Assembly: GCA_012932295.1 (NCBI GenBank)
Contig: JAAONU010000004.1
Span: forward strand, 28,374,304-28,438,303
DNA from: Cyclina sinensis
Taxonomy: Eukaryota > Mollusca > Bivalvia > Venerida > Veneridae
DNA: 64,000 nt
Reading direction: 5' to 3'
The notes beneath the pieces are model-generated. The model was not told the origin of the DNA, ran no database searches, and worked only from the letters and a program-made list of their open reading frames with translations. Below are positions 1-11,545 of this stretch, piece by piece; the first letter of the stretch is position 1, and each line of letters starts with the position of its first letter. Both the position numbers and the translations under genes were made by a program.

Positions 1-1774
1 ATAGATTTTATAAGTTGGATCTTTAAAAATCTTCTTCTCCGAAACCACAAGGCCTGGAGCTTTGATATTTGGTATGAAGCATCATCTAGTGGACCTGTAC
101 CAAGTTTGTTCAAATTATGTCCCTGGGGACAAAACTGACCGCACCCCAGGGGTCAGTTGATTTTACATAGAGTTATATAGGGAAAACTTGAAAATCTTCT
201 TGTCAGAAACCACATGGCCTAGAGTTAAGGTATTTGGTATGTAGCATTGTCTAGTGGACCTCTACCAAGTTTGTTCAAATCATGGCCTCTGGGTCAAAAA
301 TGGCTCTGCCCCGGGGCTCACTTGTTTTACATAGAGTTATATAGGAAAATCTTAAAAAAATCTTCTTGTCAGAAACCGTAAGTTATAGAGCTTAGATATT
401 TGGTGTGAAGCATTGTCTAGTGGACCTCTACTAAGTTTGTTCAAATCCTGTCCTCTGGGTCAAAAATGGCCCCGCCCCAGGGGCCACTAGTTTTACATAG
501 AGTTATATAAGAAAATCTTTAAAAAATCTTCTTGTCAGAAACCGTAAATTATAGAGCTTAGATATTTGGTGTGTAGCATTGTCTAGTGGACCTCTACCAA
601 GTTTGTTCAAATCCTGGCCTCTGGGTCAAAAATGACCCCGCCCCAGGGGCCACTAGTTTTACATAGAGTTATATAGGAAAATCTTAAAAAATCTTCTTGT
701 CAGAAACCGTAAGTTATAGAGCTTAGATATTTGGTGTGTAGCATTGTCTAGTGGACCTCTACCAAGTTTGTTCAAATCCTGTCCTCTGGGTCAAAAATGG
801 CCCCGCCCCAGGGGCCACTAGTGTTACATAGAGTTATATAGGAAAATCTTAAAAAAATCTTCTTGTCAGAAACCGTAAGTTATAGAGCTTAGATATTTGG
901 TGTGTAGCATTGCCTAGTGGACCTCTACCAAGTTTGTTCAAATCCTGGTCTCTGGGTCAGAAATGGCCCCGCCCCGGTAGTCACTTGTTTTACATAGAGT
1001 TATATAGGAAAGACTAAAAAATCTTCTTGTCAGAAACAAGAAGGCCTACAGTTAAGATATTTGGTATGTAGCATTGTCTAGTGGACCTCTACCAAGTTTG
1101 TTCAAATCCTGGCCTCTGGGTCAAAAATGGCCCCGCCCCAGGGGCCACTAGTTTTACATAGAGTTATATAAGAAAATCTAAAAAAATCTTCTTGTCAGAA
1201 ACCGTAAGTTATAGAGCTTAGATATTTGGTGTGTAGCATTGTCTAGTGGACTTCTACCAAGTTTGTTAAAAAAATGTCCCTGGGGTCACTATTGGCCACG
1301 CCCGAGGGGTCACAAGTTTTAAATAACAATATAGAAGAAAATCTTAAAAAATCTTCTTGTCTGAAACCACAAGACCTAGAATTTTAAAATTTGGCATGAA
1401 GCAAGCTTTATCAAGCTTTTTCAAATTATTGGATTAGGTTAAAGGTCACGGAGGCTAAAAGTGGATTTATCTACTGTACCTCATAGAGCCTTCATTTATA
1501 GACCAATATCTTTGATATTCAGTATAGAGGTTCCTTGCATGGACCTCTACCCATGGGTAGGGTTTGAGGTCACTGGGTCAAGGTCAAAGTCACCATAGCT
1601 TATGATAGATATTTCTACTTTCTGTCATAGAGCCTTTATTTATTGACTGATATTTTACATATTTGGTTTGTAGGCACTTACATATTTTCAATTAAAAAAT
1701 GAAATACTGCTTAACAGCAAACCTACAGCCAAAGTACTCAGGTGAGCGATCCAGGGCCATCATGGCCCTCTTGT
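1..1774 (-). mobile_element. Satellite-bearing dispersed element, copy A (cut by window edge)
   Basis: This stretch is the reverse complement of the element at 57692-59788. It ends at 1774 with the terminal motif CAGGGCCATCATGGCCCTC followed by TTGT. From 1 to about 1340 it is a tandem array of ~165-bp units: the motif ACATAGAGTTATATA recurs near 165, 329, 495, 661, 826, 992 and 1156. Units carry a GC-rich patch (GGCCCCGCCCCAGGGGCC) in otherwise AT-rich DNA. The last ~430 bp are a unique tail ending in the palindromic terminus. The other end, with the ACGGACGG tract seen in copy B, would lie left of the window. No coding capacity is visible, so this looks like a non-autonomous dispersed repeat of a kind common in bivalves. 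The mobilising enzyme is unknown. Confidence 0.85.
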
Positions 1775-2042
1775 CTTGAAAAAATGAGATATTTAATTCT
1801 ATTACATGTGAATATTTTATTGATAACATAACACCTACTTAATAGGCATGTGATCTTTTATCTGTTGTATAAGATATACCTTCAGCTATCATTAAAACAA
1901 ACTATTGATTTCAGCTTAGTTATAGTCAGTATTTGAATTTTTGTTCTATTTAGCATGTTTAGTGTGACAATGCCCTTTCCGGTAGGAGACTTTTATTGCG
2001 TTGCATTAGTCTTACTTGTTAAAATATGATTCTGTATTTCAG

Positions 2043-2204
2043 CATACATGTGTCACCATAATACATTCCTAATTCATGCTTCCCTCGAGAACCCGACCAA
2101 AGAACGTTGGAACTTTGTTACTCATGTCAGTGTCATGTTCTGTATGGTGTTTATGCTTGTGTTTGGACTGATTGGCTATGCTTCCTTCACTGGATGGACT
2201 CAAG
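2043..2204 (+). CDS. SLC38A11: SLC38A11-like exon: CHHN motif and following helix
   Basis: The acceptor TTCTGTATTTCAG precedes 2043 and the donor GTAATT follows 2204. The exon starts with two bases completing a codon and ends with one base, encoding 53 whole codons. It covers AYMCHHNTFLIHASLENPT, a loop, then a hydrophobic helix and GYASFTGWTQ. CHHN followed by Phe is a family landmark in the helix preceding the extracellular loop. Confidence 0.88.
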
Positions 2205-5200
2205 GTAATTTCTCTAAGATCCTTTCACAGTGAATGTACTCTGATCTTAAATAAATCCTCTGTTTGCCTGTTTCCCTGGATTCAAGAAAGGTCATTTCTT
2301 TGCTTCTTGTTGATTGACAAAAGGAAAATTTAAACATTATCCTTTATTTATTGGATTCACTCAGTGTAAATCTATGCAATATTCTTTGACTCAGTTTAAT
2401 TTAAAACATTTTCTTTTACTGGATATGCTTAGGGTAAATTTCCTAGTCTCTCTGTTACTTTTAAATACTGGTTTGACTTAATGCAAATTTTGCAGAAAAT
2501 ACTTATGATAACATTTAATTTTTTTTAGTACACCATAATCTCATGTTACCACAATTTGTTCAATCACGTTTTGATTGTTGTTCATTTCAAATATTTATTT
2601 TTCAGGAGATCTGTTAGAGAATTACTGTCAGAGTGATGACCTGATGAACGCAGCCAGATTTATGTTTGCATTTACAATCATGTTAACATATCCAGTAGAA
2701 TGTTTTGTTACAAGAGAGGTTTGTATTTCATGATCATAATGGTAAACAGATGGCCTCAAAATGGACATTTTTAAAAAGTTTTGAAACCAGATTTGAAACT
2801 ACAATCTTGGCCACCGCTGTCATGTTTGAAAGTAAACTTGAAAAGATCACTTCCTGAAACAGTATAAGGAGCTGAAGTTGTGAATGCATAGATAGAGAGG
2901 TCCTGCCAACATGACTACATTAAATGGACACTGACAGCGAGGTTTTGCCATTCCTCTACTTTATTGTGTATCTTGGAGAGTCCTCAGAAGCCTTAGATAA
3001 CTGACCTGTGTCTTTAGTTAATTCTCACTGTCAAACACACGTTTCTAAATTGTAAGTAGTATAAAACTGGGGGGGGGGGGGGAATCTTCACCTTCACCTA
3101 AGGTGATTGCCCTTTGGTAGGTGAAGTGTGGCATTAAGGCGAGGAGATATCTGAACTTTGTTAGCATTCCTGAAAGTCTGCGAGACTCACTGAAAGTGTC
3201 AAAGACTGTTGTAAATGAGTTGATACATAAAGTTTTCATCATTGACTCCTGGAGGTCACTAAAAGTCAAAACTGCTATTAACTTCATTGGAACCAAAAAT
3301 TCCTGAAAGTCTGCGAGTACCCAAAAATCAGTCGCAGACCAATTAAATTGACTCTGGAGGGTCCCTTGAAGTCAAAATTGTCATTATCTGCATTGGCACC
3401 AAAACTTCCTGAAAGTCTGCGAGTGCCTCAGAAACAGTCGCAGACCAATGAAATGGACTCTGGAGTGTCCCTTGAAGTCAAGAATGTCATTATCTGCATT
3501 GGCACCAAAACTTCCTGAAAGTCTGCGAGTGCCTCAGAAACAGTCGCAGAACACTTAAATTGACTCTGAAGTGTCCCATGTAGTCAAAAATGTCATTATA
3601 TCCACTGGCACCAAACCTTCCTGAAAGTCTACGAGTGCTTCAGAAACAGTCACAGACCACTTGAATGGACTCTGGAGTGTTCCTTGAAGTCAAAAATGTC
3701 ATTACCTGCATTGGCACCAAAACTTCCTGAAAGTCTGCGAGTTCCTCAGAAACAGTTGCAGACCACTTAGATTGACTCTGGAGTGTCCCATGAAGTCAAA
3801 AAATGTCATTATATCCACTGGCACCAAACCTTCCTGAAAATCTGCAAGTGCCACAGAAACAGTCACAGACCACTTGAATGGACTCTGGAGTGTCCCTTGA
3901 AGTCAAAAATGTCATTTTCTGCATTTGCACCAAAACTTCCTGAAAGTCCGAAACAGATAGTTACGGCTGCTGTATGACGATTGCAAGTATTTCGGGAAAT
4001 AAACTTTTAAAGGCAATAAGAAAAACAATTGCAGTGCTTCCTCATCCGTTTTTTTTAAACATTATCTCGAGACAGATGGACACCATCAGTGAAAACTGTT
4101 GATATAAACGATCTTAAGTTATATACACTTATACAAATAAGAAATCACGGATTGTTACAAAATAAAGCGTTGGAGGAGTTTTATGAGATGTCAGTGTGGA
4201 CGTTCTAAAGTTATATACATGTATATAAATAAGCAACCATGCATTGTTACAAACTAAAGCGTTGGAGGAATTTTACCTGGCATTTATGACAATTCATCTT
4301 ACTTTAGTAGCTTTTACGCTTAGCCATTTAGATGTGAAAAAGGAGAAATATTAACAGTTTTGGATGTTGATGGTAAAAAGTATGATATCATTAAAACAAT
4401 GAAACTATTTTCTTTGTTGAATCTTCGTTATATCCCCAGTTTTTCACTTTCGTTTGTACATATTACATACATTCCCCTACCCAACTTTATGTTAACGCTC
4501 ATACCTCTCTCTCACACCTCATGCCTCCTCTCTAACTCCTCATGCCTCCTCTTTTACTCCTCATGCCTCCTCTTTTACTCCTCATGTCTCCTTTTCCACT
4601 CCTCAGGCCTCCTCTTCCCTTCCTCATACCTCCTCTTTAACTCCTCATACCTCCTCTTCCACTACTCATACCTCCTCTTTCACTCATCATGCCTCCATGT
4701 CTCATCTTTAACTCCTCAGACTTTCAGGAAGTTTTGGTGCCAATGCAGGTAATGACATTTTTGACTTCAAGGAACACTCCAGAGTCCATTCAAGTGGTCT
4801 GTGACTGTTTCTGAAGCACTCGTAGACTTTCAGGAAGGTTTGGTGCCAGTGGATATAATGACATTTTTGACTACATGGGACACTTCAGAGTCAATTTAAG
4901 TGTTCTGCGACTGTTTCTGAGGCACTCGCAGACTTTCAGGAAGTTTTGGTGCCAATGCAGATAATGACATTCTTGACTGCAAGGGACACTCCATTTCATT
5001 GGTCTGCGACTGTTTCTGAGGCACTCGCAGACTTTCAGGAAGTTTTGGTGCCAATGCAGATAATGACAATTTTGACTTCAAGGGACCCTCCAGAGTCAAT
5101 TTAATTGGTCTGCGACTGATTTTTGGGTACTCGCAGACTTTCAGGAATTTTTTGGTTCCAATGAAGTTAATAGCAGTTTTGACTTTTAGTGACCCCCAGG

Positions 5201-7986
5201 AGTCCATGATGAAAACTTTATGTATCAACTCATTTACAACAGTCTTTGACACTTTCAGTGAGTCTCGCAGACTTTCAGGAATGCTAACAAAGTTCAGATA
5301 TCTCCTCGCCTTAATGCCACACTTCACCTACCAAAGGGCAATCTTCACTTTCGTGAGGGGCAAATCATCACCTACGTGAGGGGTAAATCTTCACCTACAT
5401 GAGTGGCAAATCTTCACCTAGCTGAGGGGCAAATCTTCACCTTAGGTGAAGATTCCCCCCCCCCCAGTTTTATACTACTATTGTACTGTTTCACTGTATT
5501 GATATTTAAGGTATAGTTTGTACCATGACCCATGTAAGGTATAGATTGTGAAAACCATGACCGATTTTAATGGGTAAACTATATTAACCACAACCCATAT
5601 TATGTGTATAATCCTTAATCAATGTGAGGTGTAGACTGTATAAACTATAACTGATGTGAAGAATAGACTGTATAAACCATGACGCATGTGAAGTGTAGAC
5701 TGTATAAACCATGACCCATGTGAAGAATAGACTGTATCAATCATGACCCATGTGTCACAATTTAGACGGTCTACTCTGTACAGTCTAGACAGTATAAACC
5801 ATGACCCATGTGAAGAATAGACAATATAAACCATGACCCATGTGAAGAAGTGACTGTATAAACCATGACCCATATGAAGTGTAGACTGTATAAACCATTG
5901 CCCATATGAAATATAGACTGTATAAACCATGACCCATGTGAAGAAGTGACTGTATAAACCATGACCCATGTGAATAATAGACTGTATAAACCATGACCCA
6001 TGTGAAGAATAGACTGTATAAACCATGACCCATATGAAATGTAGACTGTATAAACCATGACCCATGTGAAGAATAGACCCTATAAACCTTGACCCGTGTG
6101 AAGTGTAGACTGTATAAACCATGACCCATGTGAAGTAGTGACTGTATAAACCATGACCCATGTGAATAATAGACTATATAAACCATGACCCATGTGAAGA
6201 AGTGACTGTATAAACCATGACCCATATGAAGTGTAGATTTTATAAACCATGACCCATGTGAAGAATAGACCCTATAAACCATGACCCATATGAAGTGTAG
6301 ATTTCATAAACCATGACCCATGTGAAGAATAGACTGTATAAACCATGACCCATATGAAGAGTAAACTGTATAAACCATGACCCATGTGAAGAATAGACTT
6401 ATAAACCATGACCCATATGAAATGTTGACTGTATAAACCATGACCCATGTGAAGAATAGACTGTATAAACCATGACCCATGTGAAGTGTAGACTGTATAA
6501 ACCATGCCCCATGTGAAGTGTAGACAGTATAAACCATGACCCATGTGAAGTGTAGACAGTATAAACCATGACCCATGTGAAGTGTAGACTGTAAAAACCA
6601 TGACCCATGTGAAGTGTTGACTGTCTAAATTGTGACCCATGAAAGGTGTAGACTTATAAACCATTACCCATTTGAGGTGTACACTGTATGACCTATGTGA
6701 GGTGAAGGCTGTTTAAACTATGACCCATATGAAGTGTAGACTATAAACCATGACCCTTGTAAGTTGTAGACTTTTTAAACCATGACTATTGTAAGGTGTA
6801 GACTTTTTAAACCATGACTATTGTAAGGTGTAGACTGTAAAACATGACCCATATAAGGTATAGACTGAATAAATGATGACTGATGTAGGTTGTAGACTTT
6901 GTAAACCATGGCCCATGTAAGGTATAGACTGTATAAAACATGTCACATGTAGGGTGTAGTCTGGTTTGCTGAAGTCTGTATAAACCATAACCCATGTAAG
7001 GTGTAGACTGTATAAACCATGACCCATAAGCCATGGTCTATGTAAGGTAAAGATGTTTAAGACATGACCTACGTAAGGTGTAATTGTATTAACAATGCAC
7101 ACAATGTAATTTGTAGATTGCATATACTCTGACTGCATTAACGGTGTAGATTGTATACACCGTGAGATCTACCTTCTCTTGTAGGTTATAGAAAATGCTA
7201 TATTCCCTACCAGTGAGCAGCCTCCACTGTGGAGACATATTGTTGTTACTGTTGTAGTCACTGGACTAGTGTGTGCCATCTCCATGTCTACAGACTGCCT
7301 GGGTATTGTTCTGGAACTAAATGTAAGTTACCTACAATTTCTCTATAAATTAGTAACCTCTAAGGCCCTCTGGTTGATAGGCTAAGGCCTCTGACTTGAT
7401 TGGCTAAGGCCTCTGACTTGTGCCATATTATTTCTCAAGGAAGATAGGGTGTACTGTAAAATCAGAAATTTGGTAGTGGTTTAATTTCAGGAAGATATTG
7501 AGTTTGCCAAATTATTTCAGAACTTATGTATTTCATAAGAGCAGCATATTCTTGGAATTCATGAACATGTAATCTCAAAAACAACACCCATGTTCAAGAA
7601 TTAGTAGAATTTCTTAATAAAATAAATTGTTCAAAACGCAAGAAAGATTTGTAATATTAGTCCAATACATAATTATTGTATAATAAACAGCTTATCACTG
7701 TTTTCAGGGAGTGATGGCAGCAGCCCCACTTGCATTTATTATTCCACCCTTATGTGTTATGAAGCTACGCCAGGAACCAATCTTCTCGAAGGACAACATC
7801 ATTCCTATTTTCATTTCAACGTTTGGTACCCTGGTCGCTGTAATTGGATTCATCATGGCAATACTGAATTTCTCAGAGGGGAACCAGTGTAGTCATGGAA
7901 AAGATATAGAATATTGTGTAAATAAGGATCTTTTACTTACAAATGCCACTGGTGGTGCTGGTACACCATCAAATGGTCCTGTATAA
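2043..7986 (+). CDS. SLC38A11: SLC38A11-like sodium-coupled amino acid transporter, C-terminal part (4 exons)
   Basis: Four coding exons (2043-2204, 2606-2718, 7185-7322, 7708-7986) join in phase to give the last ~229 residues of an SLC38-family (AAAP superfamily) transporter. Recognisable blocks are CHHNTFLIHASLENPT, GYASFTGWTQGDLLENYC, TIMLTYPVECFVTRE, DCLGIVLELNGVMAAAPLAF, and a final CSHGKDIEYC, which corresponds to a Cys-His-Gly...Cys segment near the C-terminus of vertebrate SLC38A11. Hydrophobic segments for about five transmembrane helices are visible. The family moves small neutral amino acids across membranes, usually with sodium; SLC38A11 itself has no settled substrate, so transport specificity is inference. 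The 5' exons lie left of position 1. The first 268 bp between copy A of the satellite element and the first exon hold nothing recognisable. The gene is convergent with AKAP9. A different SLC38 paralogue is possible but less likely. Confidence 0.88.
2606..2718 (+). CDS. SLC38A11: SLC38A11-like exon: ENYC...PVECFVTRE
   Basis: The acceptor TTATTTTTCAG precedes 2606 and the donor GTTTGT follows 2718. It begins with two bases that complete a Gly codon with the previous exon and ends on a codon boundary. It encodes GDLLENYCQSDDLMNAARF, then a helix with TIMLTYPVECFVTRE, one of the best conserved SLC38 blocks. Confidence 0.88.
3055..5479. mobile_element. Foldback transposon with ~0.9-kb inverted arms and 6-bp target duplication
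   Basis: The ends are AGTAGTATAAAACTGGG and its exact reverse complement, each followed inward by a G (or C) run. The flanks are ATTGTA at 3049-3054 and ATTGTA at 5480-5485, a 6-bp direct duplication. The left arm (about 3055-3960) and right arm (about 4715-5479) are long inverted repeats. Each arm carries ~106-bp tandem subrepeats: CCTGAAAGTCTGCGAG recurs at about 3303, 3406, 3514, 3622, 3727 and 3832 and inverted at about 4720-5280. Long arms built of tandem subrepeats are typical of foldback elements. No transposase is visible in the ~750-bp centre. It sits in the third intron of the SLC38A11-like gene. Open frames in the arms, such as 4896-5327 on the - strand, come from the repeats. Confidence 0.85.
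4499..4715 (+). repeat. Pyrimidine-rich minisatellite in foldback loop
   Basis: About eleven imperfect copies of an ~18-bp unit resembling CTCCTCATGCCTCCTCTT lie in the centre of the foldback element, on the boundary with its right arm. The strand is almost pure C/T with regular ATG/ATA interruptions. No coding role is likely. Confidence 0.7.
5508..7165. repeat. Intronic minisatellite, 32-bp unit
   Basis: About 1.6 kb of tandem copies of a 32-bp unit resembling GACTGTATAAACCATGACCC plus ATGTGAAGAATA. Successive GACTGTATA starts fall at 5948, 5980, 6012 and 6044. Copies are nearly uniform from 5640 to 6640 and decay toward both ends. Because 32 is not a multiple of three, the - strand is open in all three frames over long stretches, which explains the overlapping repetitive frames between 5619 and 6664. 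It begins right after the foldback element and ends about 20 bp before the SLC38A11 exon at 7185. Confidence 0.92.
7185..7322 (+). CDS. SLC38A11: SLC38A11-like exon: DCLGIVLELN
   Basis: The acceptor ACCTTCTCTTGTAG precedes 7185 and the donor GTAAGTTA follows 7322. It is 46 codons with both ends on codon boundaries. It encodes VIENAIFPTSEQPPLWRHIV, a hydrophobic helix, and STDCLGIVLELN, a conserved block that leads into the next helix. The following intron (7323-7707) holds only a short duplicated CTAAGGCCTCTGACTTG motif. Confidence 0.88.
7708..7986 (+). CDS. SLC38A11: SLC38A11-like terminal exon with stop
   Basis: The acceptor CACTGTTTTCAG precedes 7708. It is 92 codons plus a TAA stop. It encodes GVMAAAPLAFIIPPLCVMKL, a polar linker, a final hydrophobic helix (IIPIFISTFGTLVAVIGFIM) and a short tail with CSHGKDIEYC and NATGG, a possible N-glycosylation site. 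The 3' untranslated region probably runs about 1.2-1.3 kb. Confidence 0.88.
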   Translation, partial: GVMAAAPLAFIIPPLCVMKLRQEPIFSKDNIIPIFISTFGTLVAVIGFIMAILNFSEGNQCSHGKDIEYCVNKDLLLTNATGGAGTPSNGPV

Positions 7987-8492
7987 ATCTTAAAACATTA
8001 CAAAGATAATTATTGATGATTTATTTTCGAATATCTATTGTTAAGTTTGTGTAATGTCTTTACATGTATTATTGGTCATACAGCTGTCTTATTTATCAGG
8101 AAAATGTATTTACTTGTTACAGTAAATTTAGATATTCTGTTACTTTGTGGTCTAAATTAAAAGAAAAAGCATTTTTAATTTTATTCATTTATATTGTACC
8201 TTACTCTTCAAGCTAGCTCTTATTATTTTGAGAAATTACAAAGAACGTGTGTGTTACACATATTTAACGTACCAGGTTATTTTTCTAGAAAACACATATT
8301 TATCATACCAAATTAATTTTCCAGAAAATTTGATATAAATCAGATTTTTGATTCCATTTTAAATACGATACAAAACAATATTCACCTTGATCTTTGCTGT
8401 TCTAGCTGTTTTATAAGAGTTGAAACAGCTTATGTCTTGCTTGTTTGCTTAGCATTTGAAACAGTGTGGAAATCCTTGGGGATGATGTAGAA

Positions 8493-8672
8493 ATGGCCAT
8501 TTTGAACAGTATTATAATTTTTGGCCATTTTGAACCAAGTATAAATTTTGGCGATTTGAACAGCAGTATAAATTTTGGCCATTTTGAACAATGTAACAAT
8601 TTTGGCCATTTTGAACAAAGGATAAATTTTGGCCATTTGAACAGCAGTATAAATTTTGGCATTTTTGAACAT
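8493..8672. repeat. Short minisatellite in 3' UTR of SLC38A11-like gene
   Basis: Seven imperfect copies of a ~25-29-bp unit containing TTTTGGCCATTTTGAACA and GTATAAATTTTGG. It is open in several frames on both strands only because of the repeat. It lies in the probable 3' UTR, 0.5 kb after the stop codon. Confidence 0.75.
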
Positions 8673-9217
8673 AGTATAGATATTAAGTGTGAATGTAATT
8701 ATGTAGTAACATGTTTTAAAGTGACATTCTTTTCCTTTCCAGTACAAATGTATTTTTAAAATCTGCTAGATGTATTTTTTTTGCTTCTTCAAATCACTTT
8801 TGTTGGAGAAGATATATAAATGATGAAATCTTCATGTTCAAAATCACAAGCCTCCATTGATGGATTGTTTCTAAAACTTGTATAGGGAATATTCAAAAGG
8901 TTTGAAAGTTAGAATGTTAAGAGTTTAATCCAAATTGAAACTTCGATACAGTTCTTTCTTCCATTAACTGGTTAGCCAAATGGGAGTATAAGATAAGTTT
9001 TTTCTACCTTTAATGTTTAAGAGGAGAAATTAATCCAAGTCAGCTGTTTGTTTTGTTGTCTTTTGAATTATTTATTATTATTGCTGTTTTTGCTGTGTTG
9101 TGCATTTTATGGAACAATGTAAAAGAAGTCTTTAAAGAAATGATGTTGGAATGAGTTATTTTGTAATTTTAGATGTATCATTTGTAATTTCAACAAAACA
9201 TTTATTTTTTCTGCTCT

Positions 9218-9312
9218 AATAAAAGTGAGTATCATTTTGATAGTATTTTTCTGTCTACTTGATACGGCAAGAAGTTTCTCTTTTAAAAGCATGCACAAGA
9301 ATATCAAATAAA
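9218..9312 (+). terminator. Candidate polyadenylation signals of the SLC38A11-like gene
   Basis: Two AATAAA hexamers occur in transcript sense at 9218-9223 and 9307-9312, with T-rich DNA after the second. An ATTAAA at 8156-8161 is a weaker alternative giving a much shorter 3' UTR. Which one is used cannot be told from sequence. Confidence 0.45.
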
Positions 9313-9374
9313 CTTATCTTCTCATTTAACCTATATTTGTATAAACCTTGATCTCTCTTTAGGTTACACACAAC

Positions 9375-9589
9375 TTAACCCTTAACCTGCTGGAACCGAA
9401 AGTTATTAGCCTTTGCCACCAGTATAGAACCAGGCCAGCCTGCACATCCGTGCAGTCTGACCAGGCTCTATACTGTTGGTAGCACCATTTTTTGTATTTT
9501 GATATTGAAATCCCTTAAACTTTGAATGGACTGTTCCAAATTCAAAGCTGGGCAAATCCACTACAAAAATTCAGCAGGTTTAGGGTTAA
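9375..9589 (+). mobile_element. piggyBac-like miniature element, copy 1 (TTAA ends)
   Basis: A 207-bp body (9379-9585) lies between two TTAA tetramers (9375-9378 and 9586-9589). It begins CCCTTAACCTGCTG and ends CAGCAGGTTTAGGG, near-perfect terminal inverted repeats. TTAA duplication with CCC/GGG ends is the hallmark of piggyBac-mobilised elements. A second copy in opposite orientation lies at 32287-32500. No coding capacity. Confidence 0.8.
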
Positions 9590-11539
9590 ATCCTACAGTA
9601 TTTCATTGTTCATTTAACATCAAGTCCCATGCTTACTTTATTAGTTTCTGAAGATGATACCTTTGCCAATTTCTGGGAAGAATCGATCACGCGAAACAAT
9701 TTCAGTCGGATTTTTTCATAGCATGACCAGTCAACTTCTCCAGTATATCATCTCAGAGAAGATCACCCCTATCAGTTCAGTATTTTTTATTACAATTTTT
9801 CAAAATTTCCTGTTTATTTAAGAAAGACAAAAATTAGCCAAGAGTTGTCCAGCACACTCATGCCTAATTTCAGTATGTTCTTCAATATATGTGTTGTTTT
9901 CAAGTAAAACGATTTTCAGAACCTTCCAGTTTTTGACCAGTCAGTTTTGTTATCTTATAGCTCTGCCCAAACCCTGCACAGAATTGACTGGTTCCCAACA
10001 TTGATTTGGTGGTGTATAACCTGTAAGGGTTTAAGTAATTTGGTTGGTGCATTAACCTTTGTTGACTGTTCTCTTGACATAGCCTAGATCTTTTTCTCTG
10101 GTACTTTGCAGTAAACACTCCGGTAATACTCTGTTGAACAAATAACTAAGAAGAAATTTTCAGAACGTTATTGCTGTTAGGTACAGATCTGTGGTTAAAT
10201 GGTTATGCCCGACAGATAAACCAGTGGTTGCAGATCCTATACAGCAGCATTATCGTCCAGTGTATCAGAGCTGACCTTAGACTAGGGTTCAAGGTCTATT
10301 GAGAGAGCATATCTTGCGCATTACCATTGATGCACCCGTACGAGGGCATGTAAAACAACTCTCAGGTCTATGGTACTGGGAGGTAATCTTCAAATAAAGA
10401 ACGGCTAATTTCTTAGCCACAGGTCAACTGGACGAGTGCTAACAATAAATCAATTTTAACATTTGTCAAGGTCACACAGACAATGCTGAAGATTGGTAAA
10501 CAACGAATGAAAGAATAAAACAATTTAGGATATCTTGCTTTAGCTTAAAATCAGTCTAACATTTCAAGGAGCAGTTTGGAAAATGAATAACAAACACCTT
10601 CATGTATTCTCAGCTTCATTGAGTCACTATGGATTTTCAAATACATGTGTGTGATTTATATACAAGAATAAATTAGCTCTGTCTGTATAAAATTTATATA
10701 CATGGTACACAATTTACACATAAATGAATAAAATGTTACTTACACAAAATCAGTTTTCTAAATACTTATTTGCTACCTAGCAAATTCTATAAATCGTACA
10801 TCTAGTTTACTTCTTAGAACTGGCAATTGTATAGATATCTGAAAAACAGGTTAGTTGAAAGAAACTCATAAAATCACAGCCGAAATGACTAGAGGTTACT
10901 TTTTTATCTTTACACTGCATGTTATTACATGTACTTCAAAAGAAAACCTCATATAACTGAAAAATATTAGGCCTGTCGAAAAAGTCCTTTCAGGCCTCTG
11001 AGAACAAGGCTACCTTTATACAGTACCATTAGGCCTTTGGAAAAATAAGGTAGTTGAATGACATGGTTAAAATCGTATGAACAATTTTAAATGATACAAA
11101 ATTATAAATTCAAGTTCTGAATAAACAGGCAGTTAGGCCTTCCAAGAATCAAGCATAGATATAATGTAATATCCTGCATATAATCACATATAAAATACAA
11201 TAGCTGCATATGTCTTAAAAGTTGGACGGAAAAAAAATTGAGACAAAAATACATTTTATATACACAACCAACTACACAAGGTCATTGAGATTTTTTGCAC
11301 AGAAGTGTTAACATTGTTAACCGCTATGAATTTATCTTCACATGTATAATCTGTAAATAGTGTACATAGTGTAATGGTAAAAAGTATTAATATACAGCTG
11401 TTAAAAAAAAACATGGGAGATTCATGTAAGGAAATACACTGTACGCTAAAAACTGTACAATAAGATAATCCTGGCAAATTTCAATGTTGTGTAATATAAT
11501 ACAACATCCACAAATCATAAGAATTTTCACACAGATATT
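9590..11539. other. Intergenic space between convergent genes
   Basis: AT-rich DNA between the candidate poly(A) sites of the two genes. I see no open frame with protein-like composition. At about 10185-10265 (+) a degenerate tRNA-like head is suggested by GTGGTTAAATGGTTATG (box A-like) and GTGGTTGCAGATCC (box B-like). The rest, including the AGGCCT-rich patch near 10970-11140, is unassigned. Confidence 0.5.
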
Positions 11540-11545
11540 TTTATT
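11540..11545 (-). terminator. Candidate polyadenylation signal of AKAP9
   Basis: TTTATT on the + strand is AATAAA in AKAP9 sense, 426 bp after the stop codon. It would give a 3' UTR of about 450 nt. It is the clearest hexamer I found between 10600 and 11970, but use is unproven. Confidence 0.4.

Noticed and set aside
4896..5379. 143-residue - strand and 75-residue + strand frames
   Set aside because: Both lie in an arm of the foldback element, and the - strand frame has a mirror copy at 3121-3306; they are repeat-derived.
5619..6664. Several long overlapping - strand frames with MGHGLYSLHFTW-like repeats
   Set aside because: They are the three frames of a 32-bp minisatellite; no start context, splice sites or unique sequence supports a protein.
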